This document shows, piece after piece, positions 19,801 through 30,459 of a DNA stretch of 64,000 nt. Numbering within the stretch: the stretch's first letter is position 1; every line of letters starts with the position of its first letter. The stretch is from Blastomussa wellsi (lineage: Eukaryota > Cnidaria > Anthozoa > Scleractinia > Plerogyridae). Made by a program: the position numbers and the translations under genes. Under the pieces are notes generated by a model. The model saw only the letters and a list, made by a program, of their open reading frames with translations, was not told the origin of the DNA and made no database searches. The DNA lies in NCBI GenBank assembly GCA_947652115.1, contig OX393565.1, positions 15,842,044-15,906,043 of the forward strand, in the 5' to 3' direction.

Positions 19801-22558
19801 ATTACATACATAAATTAAAAAGAAAGAAATGTAGCAAATTATGACTCAAAAACTTAAAGTGCACCTAACCCCAAAATATTTTTTCCTTAAAATAAACCTT
19901 TGCACCAGTTCGAAACACATCGCACCTTTCATTTCTCCATTTTACTAAATGCTGACTATTTATAGCATTAAAAACTTTACGAAAAACTGTACGTTATTTG
20001 GTTCACGACCGAGTCAGAAGGGGCGTTGGTCTATTCCTGGGTTGACGTCACAAACTGATTTGCATGCATGTTTACAAAGACTTGATGCGATGCAAATGAG
20101 TTTGTGACGTCAACGCAGGAATAGACCCATGCCCCTTCTGACTCAGTTGTGCACCAAATGATGCTCAGTTTTTTCTGATTTTTGAATGCTATAAAAATCC
20201 AATCTACTGTAGGCTGTGTTCATTTTTGGCAGTTTTGACCATATTTGGAAAGTAACGTAACCAGAACACATAAACGCTTCAAACCTGCACAGCTTACTTC
20301 CTTCTCGGATAGAGTGCATTCAGATGCAAAATCTGACGTATGGATTTGTGGAGATTCCCATTAGTTAAAAAGCTATGACGTCATAAAATGTTTGTGACGT
20401 CATAACTTTTACAGTATTGCGAATCTCAACAAATCCATACAACAGATTTTGTATCTGAATGCACTCTATCCACTGGCTTTGGTTTCATTTGAGAAAGATG
20501 TAAGCTGTGAGAGTTTATATAGATTTTGAGATCTGGTCACATGACTTTCCAAATATGGTCAAAGCTGCCAAAAGTGAAAGCAGCCTCCAATAGAACAAGC
20601 ATGGCAAAAAACTAATCCCAGGATTGAAAGGGAACTCAAGATATGATGGTTAGCAACCGTTTTGTAGTTAGGGTTCTCCCCCTTAATTGAAAAAATACTA
20701 ACCAAGCGCAAGGGCGTACTGAGGAATATTGGCCTGAGGTTGTGGAAGTACGGACCAAGCGTGCATGCTTGTCAAAAACTGACACTTGACCACACTTTCG
20801 GTGACTTGAATTCAGAGGTTTTCTGCCGTAACGCGTTTTGACGCAGCGAACAACTCAGAAAGAACAAGCTACTGCGATTTTGAAAACATTTTTTCTTTAA
20901 CTTAGAGTAAAAAAAAGATATGCGGCTTGAGACCGTTTCCATATGGCAAAATCCCAACGAAGAAAGAACCAATCAGAACACTTGGATTTTCCTTGTCATA
21001 TAACAATGTATTTTATTGTAGATTGTCTATTTGTATATGCAAGCAGAGATTTTGTGTTGCAATTGCTAAAATAGGCCATTTTCAAAAACTTTTTGCCTCT
21101 GTGCCAAAAACAAGTCTTCAAGCAAAACCATTCCTATGCTTTCCATTCTCATGCGAAGTACAGTCATTTTCATGTGAATTGTTTGGCACAAAGGCTTGTT
21201 TTGAAACCGAAGGAAAATGCGACTCAGAAATGGGTTCTGGATATAGGTAAACTCACTGAACCTACAACTTGTTTGCGAGTGCCAAGGATCGTCGGATTCC
21301 AACAACGGCCACAGTCTCAGTCGGGGCAAACTGACAAATTCAAAGTTGTAAACAAATTTTGTAAAATTAAAATGGTTTGCAATAAATAGCCCAAAGACGA
21401 AATTTAATCAGACAAAAAATATGTTTGTTTGTGTTCTTGGACAATAATAGTTTGGTATGCCAAGATTGTGTAAAATGATAATAGCTTAAATGTATTTTCC
21501 TCTTTTTCTTTGTAAAGTTTTTTGTCAGCCACTTAGGTCTATTAAAACTATTAAAATTTTCTTGTGCATGGGAATTTTTATTGCCCTTATATATTAATAA
21601 TAAAAGTGTTGACACATGTAAACAGGGGCAATATTCTGGTTATTTACCAAGTGTCACCAGGGTCATTTAAAATCACTTTCTGATCAAAAACGGATAATTC
21701 GAAAACATGCAGACCGTCTCAGACAGTCTGTCTGACATGTCACAGCGAATAGCGAAATCTGATTTTTCGACGCTAGCTTTCTGGCAATTTTGTGGGACTA
21801 AGTTCTTAATGAAGCTTTGGAACAAAATCAACAGCAAGGCAACTTTTTAAAACGACCAGAGGATATTCAAAATACTACTGTACCTGCGAATTTATATATT
21901 TGAATAAATGTTTCATGAAGGAACTTGTAATATTTTATTAACTTAACTTTAATAAACAACAGGCAATTCAATTAAATATAAGTAAAATCCAGAACTTTAG
22001 AAACATTTGCAACGAAGTGGATGGGGAAATCCAAAGGATATTTGGTTAAAAAGTAAACATGCGGCGATAAAACACAACTATTTAAGATCATAAAATTTTA
22101 GGCGAAGAAATTTATTCGACTTACTTCACAGCTGCACGATGGAAGATTCAACGCCCTGGAGAATTTCACCTCTGTCACAGAGCCCCGCCAAATCAAAGGC
22201 TCGCCATAAGTTTCTAGCGATGGATCCACACGGTCTAGAATTCTTTCAACGAAAAGGCGCAAAATTAAATAAATAAATTTACTAAGTATAACTAAATTTG
22301 GCAATAAAATTAAAGTACTGTCAGATGATTTTTAAACCTGTCCTCCGCGCAAGGCGCTCCGTCGCTCACATCAGCTGAGGTACAATCTTCTGGCCAGGGA
22401 AAACATCTTAAAATTAGAGCATTGATAACACCAACAGGATCCAAAGAGCTGTGGCCAGAAGGCACGTCGTCGAAAGTATTTGCTGTCGAGATGTTACCGC
22501 TAAAATCAGACCATTCACTGTCTTCGTCCGACGGGCTCCCATCTTCACTGCCCGCCAT
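11919..22558 (-). CDS. FEZ: FEZ1/FEZ2-like kinesin adaptor protein, seven exons
   Basis: Fasciculation and elongation protein zeta links kinesin-1 to cargo and takes part in axonal and vesicle transport. Coding exons on the minus strand: 22558-22338, 22242-22125, 18057-17772, 14469-14234, 13428-13353, 12257-12192 and, tentatively, 12010-11919. All joins use GT-AG and phases close to 1095 nt (364 residues; the vertebrate proteins are about 350-390). The acidic N-terminus (GSEDGSPSDEDSEWSDFSG) fits. Exon 4 has the family's coiled coil (ELTLREELEREKEIKNNFIS); exons 5-6 have YLTTVIPY and VPGLLTEYILK, the conserved C-terminal block. The last exon is chosen only because phase and acceptor fit. Introns are loaded with transposons. 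It shares a 234-bp promoter with NAA30. Confidence 0.88.
12543..12730. repeat. Repeat remnant with long G run
   Basis: GGGGCGGATCCAGG near 12552 and GGACCCCAGGCCCCCTGAA near 12714 bracket a FEZ intron segment with an almost pure G run at about 12684-12708. The ends look like a decayed inverted repeat. The G run may form a quadruplex and is a likely site of sequencing length error. Confidence 0.4.
12946..13182 (+). CDS. Unrecognised coding-like frame inside a FEZ intron
   Basis: A 78-residue frame beginning MAVLLPDSRILEEKC and ending at a stop in GAGCTGGTAAATAAAT-like context. Composition is protein-like (balanced residues, words such as ESLDDFPYGRVIFKNPLSHTF) and unlike the low-complexity surroundings. 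It lies on the strand opposite to FEZ. It could be one exon of a nested gene (possible donors GCAG|GTATAC or CTG|GTAAAT at the end), a retrocopy fragment or chance. I recognise no family. Confidence 0.3.
   Translation: MAVLLPDSRILEEKCTCNKVVFDENILGSGPGNLQSGFRKVGMPSESLDDFPYGRVIFKNPLSHTFDSEKLAGILAGK
15077..15274 (-). CDS. Unrecognised 65-residue frame in the hAT-like element
   Basis: A minus-strand frame MNVQGCEILADLRRLTEVFN followed by a charged helical stretch and ending in a hydrophobic VILVILRK. It is the only coding-like frame in the element outside the nested insertion. It might be a captured host exon or the remnant of a transposase; I cannot assign it. Confidence 0.25.
   Translation of the reverse strand: MNVQGCEILADLRRLTEVFNASVESDIVSVCSELRKKYEETTRWIQSVKPFIDTGIKVILVILRK
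15775..16875. mobile_element. MULE-like MITE with GGGGCC-rich 150-bp inverted repeats
   Basis: The left terminal repeat is 15775-15918 and the right one 16719-16875, almost perfectly complementary over about 145-155 bp. Ends are GGGTGTCAGTAAAACGCG. Exact 9-bp target duplications TATCCTGGG lie at 15766-15774 and 16876-16884. Long TIRs plus a 9-bp duplication point to the Mutator (MULE) superfamily. Each TIR holds an array of GGGGCC then GGGGTC hexamers (three of each at left; four and five on the complementary right). An A/T tract follows. The 800-bp interior has no recognisable gene. It lies inside the hAT-like element and so is younger. Confidence 0.9.
17485..17609. mobile_element. Palindromic MITE with TTA target duplication
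   Basis: Two arms of about 57 bp (GGGTGCATTCCTTTGGGGTG and complement) fold into a near-perfect hairpin. TTA flanks both ends (17482-17484 and 17610-17612). A 3-bp TTA/TAA duplication is typical of PIF/Harbinger elements, so a Harbinger-type MITE is likely. Confidence 0.85.
19858..20205. mobile_element. TTAA-flanked palindromic element, truncated copy
   Basis: Starts after TTAA with AGTGCACCTAACCCCAAAAT and contains the same central palindrome (GAGTCAGAAGGGGCG ... CCCCTTCTGACTC) as the complete copy at 27951-28390. The right arm decays and is lost at about 20205, where another foldback begins. Confidence 0.8.
20211..20587. mobile_element. Large foldback element
   Basis: AGGCTGTGTTCATTTTTGGC at the left pairs with GCCAAAAGTGAAAGCAGCCT at the right. 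Pairing continues inward over most of the 377 bp, with a central TGACGTCA-type palindrome around 20365-20405. No coding content. It abuts the truncated TTAA element. Confidence 0.75.
20930..21060 (-). repeat. Interspersed repeat with AAAGAACCAATCAGAAC core
   Basis: The block CCATATGGCAAAATCCCAAC ... AAAGAACCAATCAGAAC ... TTTTCCTTG is found again, inverted, at about 27130-27250. Two copies in one window mark it as a dispersed repeat of unknown class. Confidence 0.5.
21069..21240. repeat. Small MITE, copy 1
   Basis: Begins AATAGGCCATTTTCAAA and ends with CAGAAATGGGTTC, which roughly complement each other. The interior CATTCTCATGC and the GGCACAAAGGCTTGTTTTG-type block match the element at 29895-30064. 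Confidence 0.55.
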
Positions 22559-22792
22559 GTTGTGTTTTGAAAAACCATCAGAGTAAGACTGGCACTATCA
22601 AGACTGTGTTACCCAGCATCCTTTGCCAGTGTCAATGGTTCAATATGGCGGCGGTTTCCCGTTCTGATCGCTGTCACGAAGTCATCACGTTTTTCTTGGT
22701 GGGGACATTTTACTCTTAAAATTTGGTGCTCAGAAGGCGCAGTGGTAGCCCACAAGATTTTTTAATATTTATTATTAGTTTAGTTCTATGCA
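22559..22792. promoter_or_regulatory. Bidirectional promoter between FEZ and NAA30
   Basis: Only 234 bp separate the start codons of FEZ (minus) and NAA30 (plus), so both 5' UTRs and core promoters must lie here or overlap. There is no obvious TATA box in the expected place. AATATGGCGGCGG near 22643 resembles a YY1-type site (AANATGGCGGC) of housekeeping promoters. TGACGAAG/CACGTTT-like words follow. Promoter function is inferred from position. Confidence 0.65.
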
Positions 22793-25700
22793 ATGGAATC
22801 AGCTCCTGCGGAGAGTGGGAACGAAACATCAATTCTAACTTCGCCGGATAGGAACGTCGTACTTAACGGCGAGCTTTCGACGTCTTGCTGCGAAAAAGAC
22901 GAAATTCGCGATCCTGAACAACCACAGAAAATTTGCGGCGCCAAGAAAGTTACAGATCTTAATGGCGTAACGATCCATACTCAATCACGTCCAGGTACAT
23001 CGGCAAGTGAGAATCATTTAACCTCTGGTCACAGTGATCACTCAAATTGTGACCCCTCAACGACGAACATGTCAATTCCTGAAGAAAAAGAATCTTCCAA
23101 ACAGGCGGGAACTGCAGATGCTTTTGAAAAAAGTATAAATTTGATTTACGTTGGTTACGAGTCTGAACTTCAAATGGAGGCTATTATGGCCCTTATAACA
23201 AAGGACCTTTCCGAACCATATTCCATCTACACATATCGTTATTTCATACATAACTGGCCGAGGCTGTGCTTTTTGGTAAGTTGAGGGTAACTGTCGCAAT
23301 GAAAAGTAAGTCAAAATTACACCAGGAAGTTGATTGAAAACCAGTGGATAATACTCTTTGGAAAATAATGAGACTGAAAACATATGTTACTGTTCTCTGG
23401 TGGTGCATTGGCCTAATGGTTAATGCACTGTACTCCGGATCAAGCAGTCTGGTTTGAGCACTGGCTGGGGCACTGCATTGTGTTCTTGGGCAACACATTT
23501 TGCTTCTGTAGTGCCTCTCTTTGCTCAAGTGTATAAATGTGCACAGGGAAATTTAATGGTGGGGGTACCCTGCGATGGACTACCATCTTATCCTTGGGGA
23601 GTAGAAAACTCCTAGTTGCTTGCTTTATGCTAAGGAAACTGCGATAAGGTCCAGCCTGATGGGTCATGGGGCTCATATGCGACTTTATGTTAACTTGCTT
23701 TTACAATCCTTTACATGCTTCGATCCTGATCAATTAGCATTATTCTCCCTGTGGTGCAAAGCTAAAATCAATGGTGTGAGTTGTGAGTTGATAATAAATA
23801 ATGACTATTCTTTAGGCCATGGATGGTGAAAAGTGTGTTGGCGCTGTTGTGTGCAAGCTCGACATGCATAAGAACATGATTCGCAGAGGATACATAGCAA
23901 TGCTAGCTGTAGAGAAAGAATACAGACGACATAAAATAGGTGAGCTGCATCTCTCCAGCATACGAGCGAACGTATCATGTGATGCATATCAGGGTATTTA
24001 CAACACATATGGGCGACAATGGCTTGAACCCACAGACTTACATGTGATCAGGACGTGTAGCTCAAAATAACGCTTCGAACCTGAATCGTCTCAAAGTAGT
24101 CAACAAAAGCTGAGCTTTTTCAGTTGAGGGGTACAACAAAAAAAGTCAATGACTGTCTCCATGGAAACAGTTTTGTGTTTTCCCTTGAACCTCAGTCTTC
24201 CCTTCAGGGTCTTGGAGAAACAAAACTCACTGTTTCTCTTCTGGTCAGTCATTAAGCATTTAGCATCATACAGTATGTTTTATACTATCATCAAGGACAT
24301 TGAAGAATCAATAGCGACTATAATAATGGCCCTTGCCAACCATGGTCTTTCCATAACTGTTCCTTAACCTATCCTGTTTACAGCTGGGAGAGGGAATTAT
24401 TAAGGGTAAGCTACTGAGGAGTAAGCAATTAGCTGGTTGATCTGTGATCCTAGTGCGTTCAGTAAAATTTGATGTAGGTGGTTGCCCTGGTGCAGCACCC
24501 AGTTTATTTGATGTTTCTTATTGTCTTATAATGGTAATCATAATCTAAAAAAGGGTTAAACAATTCACTGGTTTGACAGAATGATAAATTCAAACAACAA
24601 CATAGCCAACCAAAACTGGGATTCATTTAATTATTACGAAAAAGCTGTTTAATGATAGGATTTGATGTATTAATGACATGGCTTCCCATCCAAGGGGAAA
24701 TAGAAATATTCCTGGTTACTTCCTGCAGGGAAATCAGTGATACTGTATGTGCTGGCTTACACACTGACTTTTCCACACACTTGTTCTAACAGTTCACCTT
24801 TTCAGGTACAAATCTTGTTGTAAGGGCCATCAAGGCAATGACTGAGGACAGCTGTGATGAGGTAGGCCAGGTATTATACGTAAAAATGTGTCCCAACAAA
24901 AAGATGAAGTGCCATTTATTAGTACTTTCATATTTTATTCATCAACAATGTTTTAAGGATTTGCCTCTGCCATGGAAAACTTTAGACCTTGAATGGGTTG
25001 GGGTTGGGGAGCGGATGTGGAAGAGGGTTGTCCTTTCTATCAGTTTCCTAGTTAAATGCAGGTCCCCACTTGTTGAGAGGCCATAAAGGACAATGATATT
25101 TGTATACATGTATATGGTAGTATCAGTGGTCAACCACAAAGAAAATATGATTTTAATTTGTTTCTTTATATTTGCACCCTTTAAGTCCTCTGGGAAGGAT
25201 GTTTGCAGACTACTGGAACATATTATCATTTTATTTACACAGTATATACAACTTGGTACATCATTTTGCATCATTAAGCAGCCTAGGGCTATTCCTGTTT
25301 TAAAGCATTTTTGAAAGTCCTGTTTTAAGAGTAGCATCACTAGTTGAGGAGTTGATCTGAGTTGATCTACATTTGTGTTTGCCAATTATATGAACACCAT
25401 CATATAATTATTGCCTGGCCAAAAGTAGATCACACCAAGGGCTATTGAAATCCAAAACGAAATCAGGGGTAGCCATGCAAATTTTCAAGATAATTAGGTT
25501 TGAAATCTGGAAAAAAGTGCTGACGTTAAAAAAATAAAAGTACCAAATGAAATTTTCCTATAAATTTCCTTTGAATTTGGATTTTAATAAACGGAATTAC
25601 ATTGACGCAATTTTTTACTCTAACAACTCTCGCTCTCATAGCCTAAAAAACATCCAAGACAACTTTAGCACTAAATGACAAATTAATCATGTGTTCTATA

Positions 25701-26468
25701 GACTTACCACTTCCATTTTACAAAATAAAAAGTGAGTGTCACCATACATGCATTTTTAAAAGTGATACAAGTTGTTTTTCAGGTTCTATGGAGTCGCTTT
25801 TGGGGTCTGTTACAATTTTCCCGTCCCCTCCCCAGCGAAAAAAATATTTCTGTTGCATAATTTTCACACATAGTCTACGCCATATGTAGTTTAGCAGTTT
25901 GCTGGTTGTTTTTAGCTGTTAAATTGAGTCATTTTTATCAGTTAGCAGTTATTGGTTACTAATATTTCACTTTTCTGCTTTTCCTGCTTCGGTTACGTCC
26001 ATAAACTTGATACTATAGCAACAGACTTTTTTCTTACATTTTAGTCACATGCTTGGTCATGTAGTTGAAATTGATTTAAGCGAGCAAATTCCACAAGCGT
26101 GTGTCCAGTGTGATTGGTGTGTTGTGTGATACACATGCGCAGTAACAAAAGGAGGTACTGTCCTTAAGCAGTCAGCTGGTATTCATTGTGTGTGAGTGAG
26201 CAATAGAAGTTTAACGAGTCGCAGCTGTTCTGCTATAAGACGTGTGGAAGCCAGTTTGGAGAATTTGTATGTTGACATTGCAGTTCATATCGTAGATGAT
26301 GTAACATTGTCGAGTGCTGTTTACTTACAGGTTGTTCTGGAGACTGAAGTAAGCAACACAGCAGCCCTCCGACTTTATGAAAACCTGGGTTTTGTCCGAG
26401 ATAAAAGATTGTTTAGGTACTACTTGAATGGGGTTGATGCACTTAGGCTGAAATTGTGGCTAAGATGA
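22793..26468 (+). CDS. NAA30: N-alpha-acetyltransferase 30, NatC catalytic subunit, four exons
   Basis: Acetylates the N-terminal methionine of nascent proteins (ML-, MI-, MF-, MW- types) as the catalytic subunit of ribosome-bound NatC. Exons: 22793-23275, 23816-23939, 24806-24861 and 26331-26468; all introns are GT-AG and the total is 801 nt (266 residues). A disordered N-terminus of about 120 residues is followed by the GNAT fold: [45 protein letters not shown]. The acetyl-CoA loop (RRHKIGTNLV type) is split by intron 2. The C-terminal [19 protein letters not shown] and ALRLKLWLR are typical of NAA30 to the last residue. The start is the first ATG after the short intergenic promoter. Intron 1 carries a SINE; intron 3 is 1.5 kb. 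All catalytic-core blocks are present, so it is presumably functional. Confidence 0.95.
23396..23680 (+). repeat. tRNA-derived SINE, copy 2, in NAA30 intron 1
   Basis: Same family as 1027-1305 but plus-oriented. A box TGGCCTAATGG lies near 23409-23419 and a decayed B box GGTTTGAGCAC at 23451. The shared blocks GGGGCACTGCATTGTGTTCT, CCTGCGATGGACTACCATC and CAGCCTGATGGG appear in the same order. Confidence 0.78.
24862..26330 (+). other. NAA30 intron 3
   Basis: A 1.5-kb intron with GTAGGC donor and TTACTTACAG acceptor. AT-rich; no gene or clear repeat seen. Confidence 0.6.
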
Positions 26469-27129
26469 GGAAATGGTTCATCCGCTATCATGGAAATCTG
26501 TTGTAAATGAAGGGCTTTTGTGGTCCATGTCTTATGTCAAGCTCTGTCTATTTTGGGCACCAACCATGTGAAAATGAATCAACAACAGTACTTGCTGGAA
26601 TTTTTGAGATCAAACAATTTGTGTAAAGTGCTTAGCAAAATAAACACCCATGTAATGTCAGGCATTATTTTTATTATTTATTTGTGTTTTTTATTGGCAT
26701 TTGCCATTTGGCAGCATGTAGATGTTAAAATTAATATCAATGAAACATGCAGTATGGGGATTGGGAATCCTTCAATCTATGTTGTGTACACTTCCATCTG
26801 GATTCACCTGTAGGGACTAAGGCAGGAATGTTACACTGAATTCCTACAACTGACAGGTAGTAAGGGGCTAGAGTGGTAGTGATTGTACCTTTTTAATGAA
26901 ACGCTTTGGTCACCTGTGTTTAAAGTACTGGTAAAGTAAGTTCAAAGTTAGCTGCTTCAGTGCTACTTCATGTTAAGTGGAGCATTGTCCCTCCAAGTCA
27001 GCAATCATTTGAACCAGGCCAAGGATTGCCTTCTTTAAATCCAACAAATCTGATTGGCTGGAAATTACTCAGCATATGCTCAAAAATTGGGCCTTGCCAG
27101 GTTTTGATACTTTGTGCAGTCCAAATGGA

Positions 27130-27260
27130 TTGTGGACAGAGCAATGCATATGGAGCTTCTTTTATTATATGGCAAGGAAAATCTGAGCGTTCTGATTGGT
27201 TCTTTCTTGGTCGAGCTTTTGCCATACAGACCATTTCCATAGCCGCATATTTTTTGTAAA
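27130..27260 (+). repeat. Interspersed repeat, inverted copy of 20930-21060
   Basis: Complement of the 20930 block: TTATATGGCAAGGAAAATC, GTTCTGATTGGTTCTTTC, then GCCATACAGACCATTTCCAT. Confidence 0.5.
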
Positions 27261-27478
27261 GTTGATAATTTAAAATTTGCAACTATAATTGCGGAAAGAA
27301 AACGTACATAAATACTAAATACTCTAATTAAAAAAACTGTTTTAAAAATCGTGGTAGCTTGTTCTTTCGAAGTTGTTCGTAGTATCAAAACATGTTACGG
27401 TGGAAAACCTCTGCATTGAAGTCACCTAAGTCAGTTTTTAACAAGCATGCACGACCCGAGTGCCATATAATAAATTAC

Positions 27479-27617
27479 TTACTAACCTAGCTTGCTTGAT
27501 CCGTGCTGGGGAACATTGGCCCTCAGTTGCTTTTGCATGGACCTCGCTGCGCTTGGTCCGTACTTCCAAGACCTCGGGCCAATATTCCCCAGTACGGCCC
27601 TCGTGCTTGGTTAGTAA
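27479..27617. repeat. Foldback element with TTACTAACC ends
   Basis: TTACTAACC at 27479 pairs with GGTTAGTAA ending at 27617. Inner GCTGGGGAACATTGGCCC pairs with GGGCCAATATTCCCCAG. A half-related segment lies at about 20700-20770. Confidence 0.65.
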
Positions 27618-27950
27618 GAGGTTAATGTTACTAGCCCATTGGATTTTGATTCAGGCTACAGTGGATGTATGTCAGACTTTCTGTGATCTTAGATTGGCAA
27701 AATTAATGTCCATGCATATTTTTGTTGAAGGAAGCTGTTTCTCACAGTGTTTATTCCACTTTTCATAAATAGGGATACCTGCAGCTACGATACATAAAAT
27801 CTCTCAATTCCCATCTTGCATATTTCTTGGCAAAGTAAGAAGACAAGAGCCTTTCCCAGCTCTTGACTACAGGAGGGGGGGGGGGGGCTATGGTTACTCC
27901 CTTGCTACACCCAGGATTGTTGCAGGTCAGCTTCTCAGCTATACACTTAA

Positions 27951-28390
27951 AGTACACCTAACCCCAAAATATTTTTTTCGCTAAAATAAACCTTTGCACC
28001 ACTTCGAAAAGCATTGCACCTTTCGTTTCTCCTTTTTACCAAATTCTGACTACTTATAGCATTCAAAAGTTACGAAAAACTGTACATCGTTTGTTCCACG
28101 ACCGAGTCAGAAGGGGCGTGGGTCTATTCCTGATTTGACGTCACAAACTGATTTGCATGCATGTTTGCAAAGACTTGATGCGATGCAAATCAGTTTGTGA
28201 CGTCAAATCAGGAATAGACCCACGCCCCTTCTGACTCGGTCGTGGAACGTACGATGTACAGTTTTTCGTAACCTTTGAATGCTATATATAGTCCGAATTT
28301 TGTAAAAGGGAGAAACGAAAGGTGCAATGCGTTTGGAACTGGTGCAAAGGATTATTTTAGCGAAAAAAATATTTTGGGGTTAGGTGCACT
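27951..28390. mobile_element. Complete palindromic element with TTAA duplication
   Basis: About 440 bp forming one long hairpin, from AGTACACCTAACCCCAAAAT to ATTTTGGGGTTAGGTGCACT. The central pair is GACGTCACAAACTGATTTGC / GCAAATCAGTTTGTGACGTC. TTAA stands on both sides (27947-27950 and 28391-28394). TTAA duplications are typical of piggyBac and Kolobok elements, so this is a MITE of one of these. The arms are so alike that the copy is young or maintained by gene conversion. Confidence 0.85.
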
Positions 28391-29894
28391 TTAATGAAAA
28401 GGGAGAGCTTTCATCCAAGCCACCTATAATTACCATCTCTTTTTATTCTCATACCTGACTTATTACTTTTTAAAATCAGGAGATTGAGCTGTCTACAATT
28501 TAACATTAATTTAATTTGAGGGTTATACTGTTGACCTGATATTCACAAGCCTGGACTACCCAAAATGACTCGTGAGATGCCAAAACAAGTTACAGGACCC
28601 TAGCCAGTCAATCCTTGAAATCCACTTTAAAATTGCTTGTTTGTGAAGCAAAAACTTATCGTGTCACTGCAAGTTGTTGATGGAAGTCTGTTAAATAACC
28701 TTTTGCAGCTTCACAGCAATCTCGCCGTTTAGATCTTTTCCACGTGAATTATGAAACTGAAAATCCATTAAGTCAACAAATCGCGAAAATGCAAAATATA
28801 GTGGAGAACATCAAATGAAATTATGGTTGATGGCCAAGTGCCAGTATAATTTTGTAAAATTTTTGTTTATGAAGTGAATGTTGTAAAAACAACTTGCGAT
28901 CTGTAACGTCATGTAAAAATAGTTTTGTGAGAAAATTGTGAGCCAATGTGCATTTGTGAAATTAAAGTGCTAGATCACAACTAGTAAGAAACAGAATCCT
29001 TCCAGTCTTTGTCACTAAGGCATATATGCCATTTGATTTAGTCCTTGTTTATTCCCAATGGCTCATTTCCAAAATAATTTTCAAACCAGTGTTGGCTCTG
29101 GGGACACATTTGCTTAGCTAGAATCTACAAGAATAAAGGTGGTGGCAAACAAGGACACGTTCTCGTGGACGTAAATGTTTGCTCGTGTGCAAGGAAACGT
29201 CAGGAGCAATAATGTGTCCTCGTTTGCCAACTAACTGTTTTAAACTTCCCACAACAAATGGCTGATGTGATTGGACTCCCTTTGTTAGATTCTAACCAAT
29301 CAAATAATTCCCAGAGCCACTTGTTCCTCATGCACAGGCCCAGCCAGCAAAGAGGGACAAGCAGCTCTGGAGAAAAGAATGTCATAAAGCAGACCAGGTT
29401 GTCAACTGGTCACAAGTGACAGTTTCACAGTTCGGCGCATGTGCAAGCCCACATGACACTTGCCTACAAACTAATCAGTTTTGAGTTGTGAAATTGTGAC
29501 TGTCCAGCATAAAGCTGTGGCCAACAATAAATTTGATGTTCAACACTAAGTTTCATTACGTCTGGTTTAGACCATGGCCTTGTTAATGCTTTCTATATTT
29601 GAAACAATTCACCCTGTGAGCTGGCTGAACTTGGGACTCCAGATAATGAACACACACATTTGAGTGTGGGAGATACAACTATACAAAACTTAGCACCAAG
29701 ATTGGTTGGTTACCTTTTTAGGACATTTAGCTGACTGGCAAATAATTCCACTCAATAAAAAGGGAAGGGAACTCTTTCCCCTTTCGAGGGCTGCTATACA
29801 AGCTATTTATTAGCTGAAGGCTGAGACATGGGTAGGCGATATGTCGCTGCAACAGTAAATTTGTGTCAATTTTGTCACTGTGATCAGTGGCACA

Positions 29895-30064
29895 AATAGG
29901 CCATTTCCGAGTTCTCTTTTAGTCTAAGTGCAAAACCGTTCTTGTGAAAATGTGTTCACTTGCATCTTCATTCTCATGCAAAACAATCTTGTTTCCATAT
30001 GAATAGTTTCACACTTAGACAAGTTTTGAAACAGAGGGAAAAGGGAACTCTGAAATGACCTATT
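29895..30064. repeat. Small MITE, copy 2
   Basis: AATAGGCCATTTCCGAGTTC at the left pairs with GAACTCTGAAATGACCTATT at the right; the interior matches the copy at 21069-21240. Hairpin ends without coding content. Confidence 0.7.
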
Positions 30065-30459
30065 CAACCAAGGACTTGTTCTGGATGCAGTATTTTCACA
30101 GAGCGAATTGTCACACAATTGTCTCTGACTTGTCATCTAACGTGTCTGCCTTTAGGGTCTATAAATTATTTTTGTACCACACTTGAGCAGTTTGGAACTT
30201 TTAACTGTACTAATATTTTAATGCAAACCAGCAAATACACAAATACAATACAAGTAAAGAGGAAGTAATGAACACACAAGTTCCTATGTCTACATAAAAT
30301 GGATTAAAACAATTTGCTAACAAACTAATCTTCAGACACATTTAATATTGGTTACAATCAAATGAGCATAGAAAAACTAAAACATTGCTATACCCTGTCT
30401 TCAGCAAAAATATCAAAGATAAAACAGAAATGCTTCAATCAAGACACTGCTATTTGCTT

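Larger units (their letters stand above)
18058..22124 (-). other. FEZ intron 2 with foldback elements
   Basis: A four-kilobase intron between exons 2 and 3. It holds a TTAA-type element (19858), a large foldback (20211), an interspersed repeat (20930) and a MITE (21069). Between them is AT-rich sequence with no splice-bounded coding segment. Confidence 0.6.
26469..30459. other. Intergenic region between convergent genes
   Basis: Contains the 3' UTR of NAA30 (end not resolved; several AATAAA-like words) and that of the minus-strand zinc-finger gene. Apart from the foldback elements listed separately I see no coding segment. A G run at about 27877-27890 and repeats at 27130-27260 are included. 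Confidence 0.55.

Noticed and set aside
19476..19811. Minus-strand frame of 111 residues, very hydrophobic
   Set aside because: Translation of T-rich sequence; no start context, splice sites or family features.
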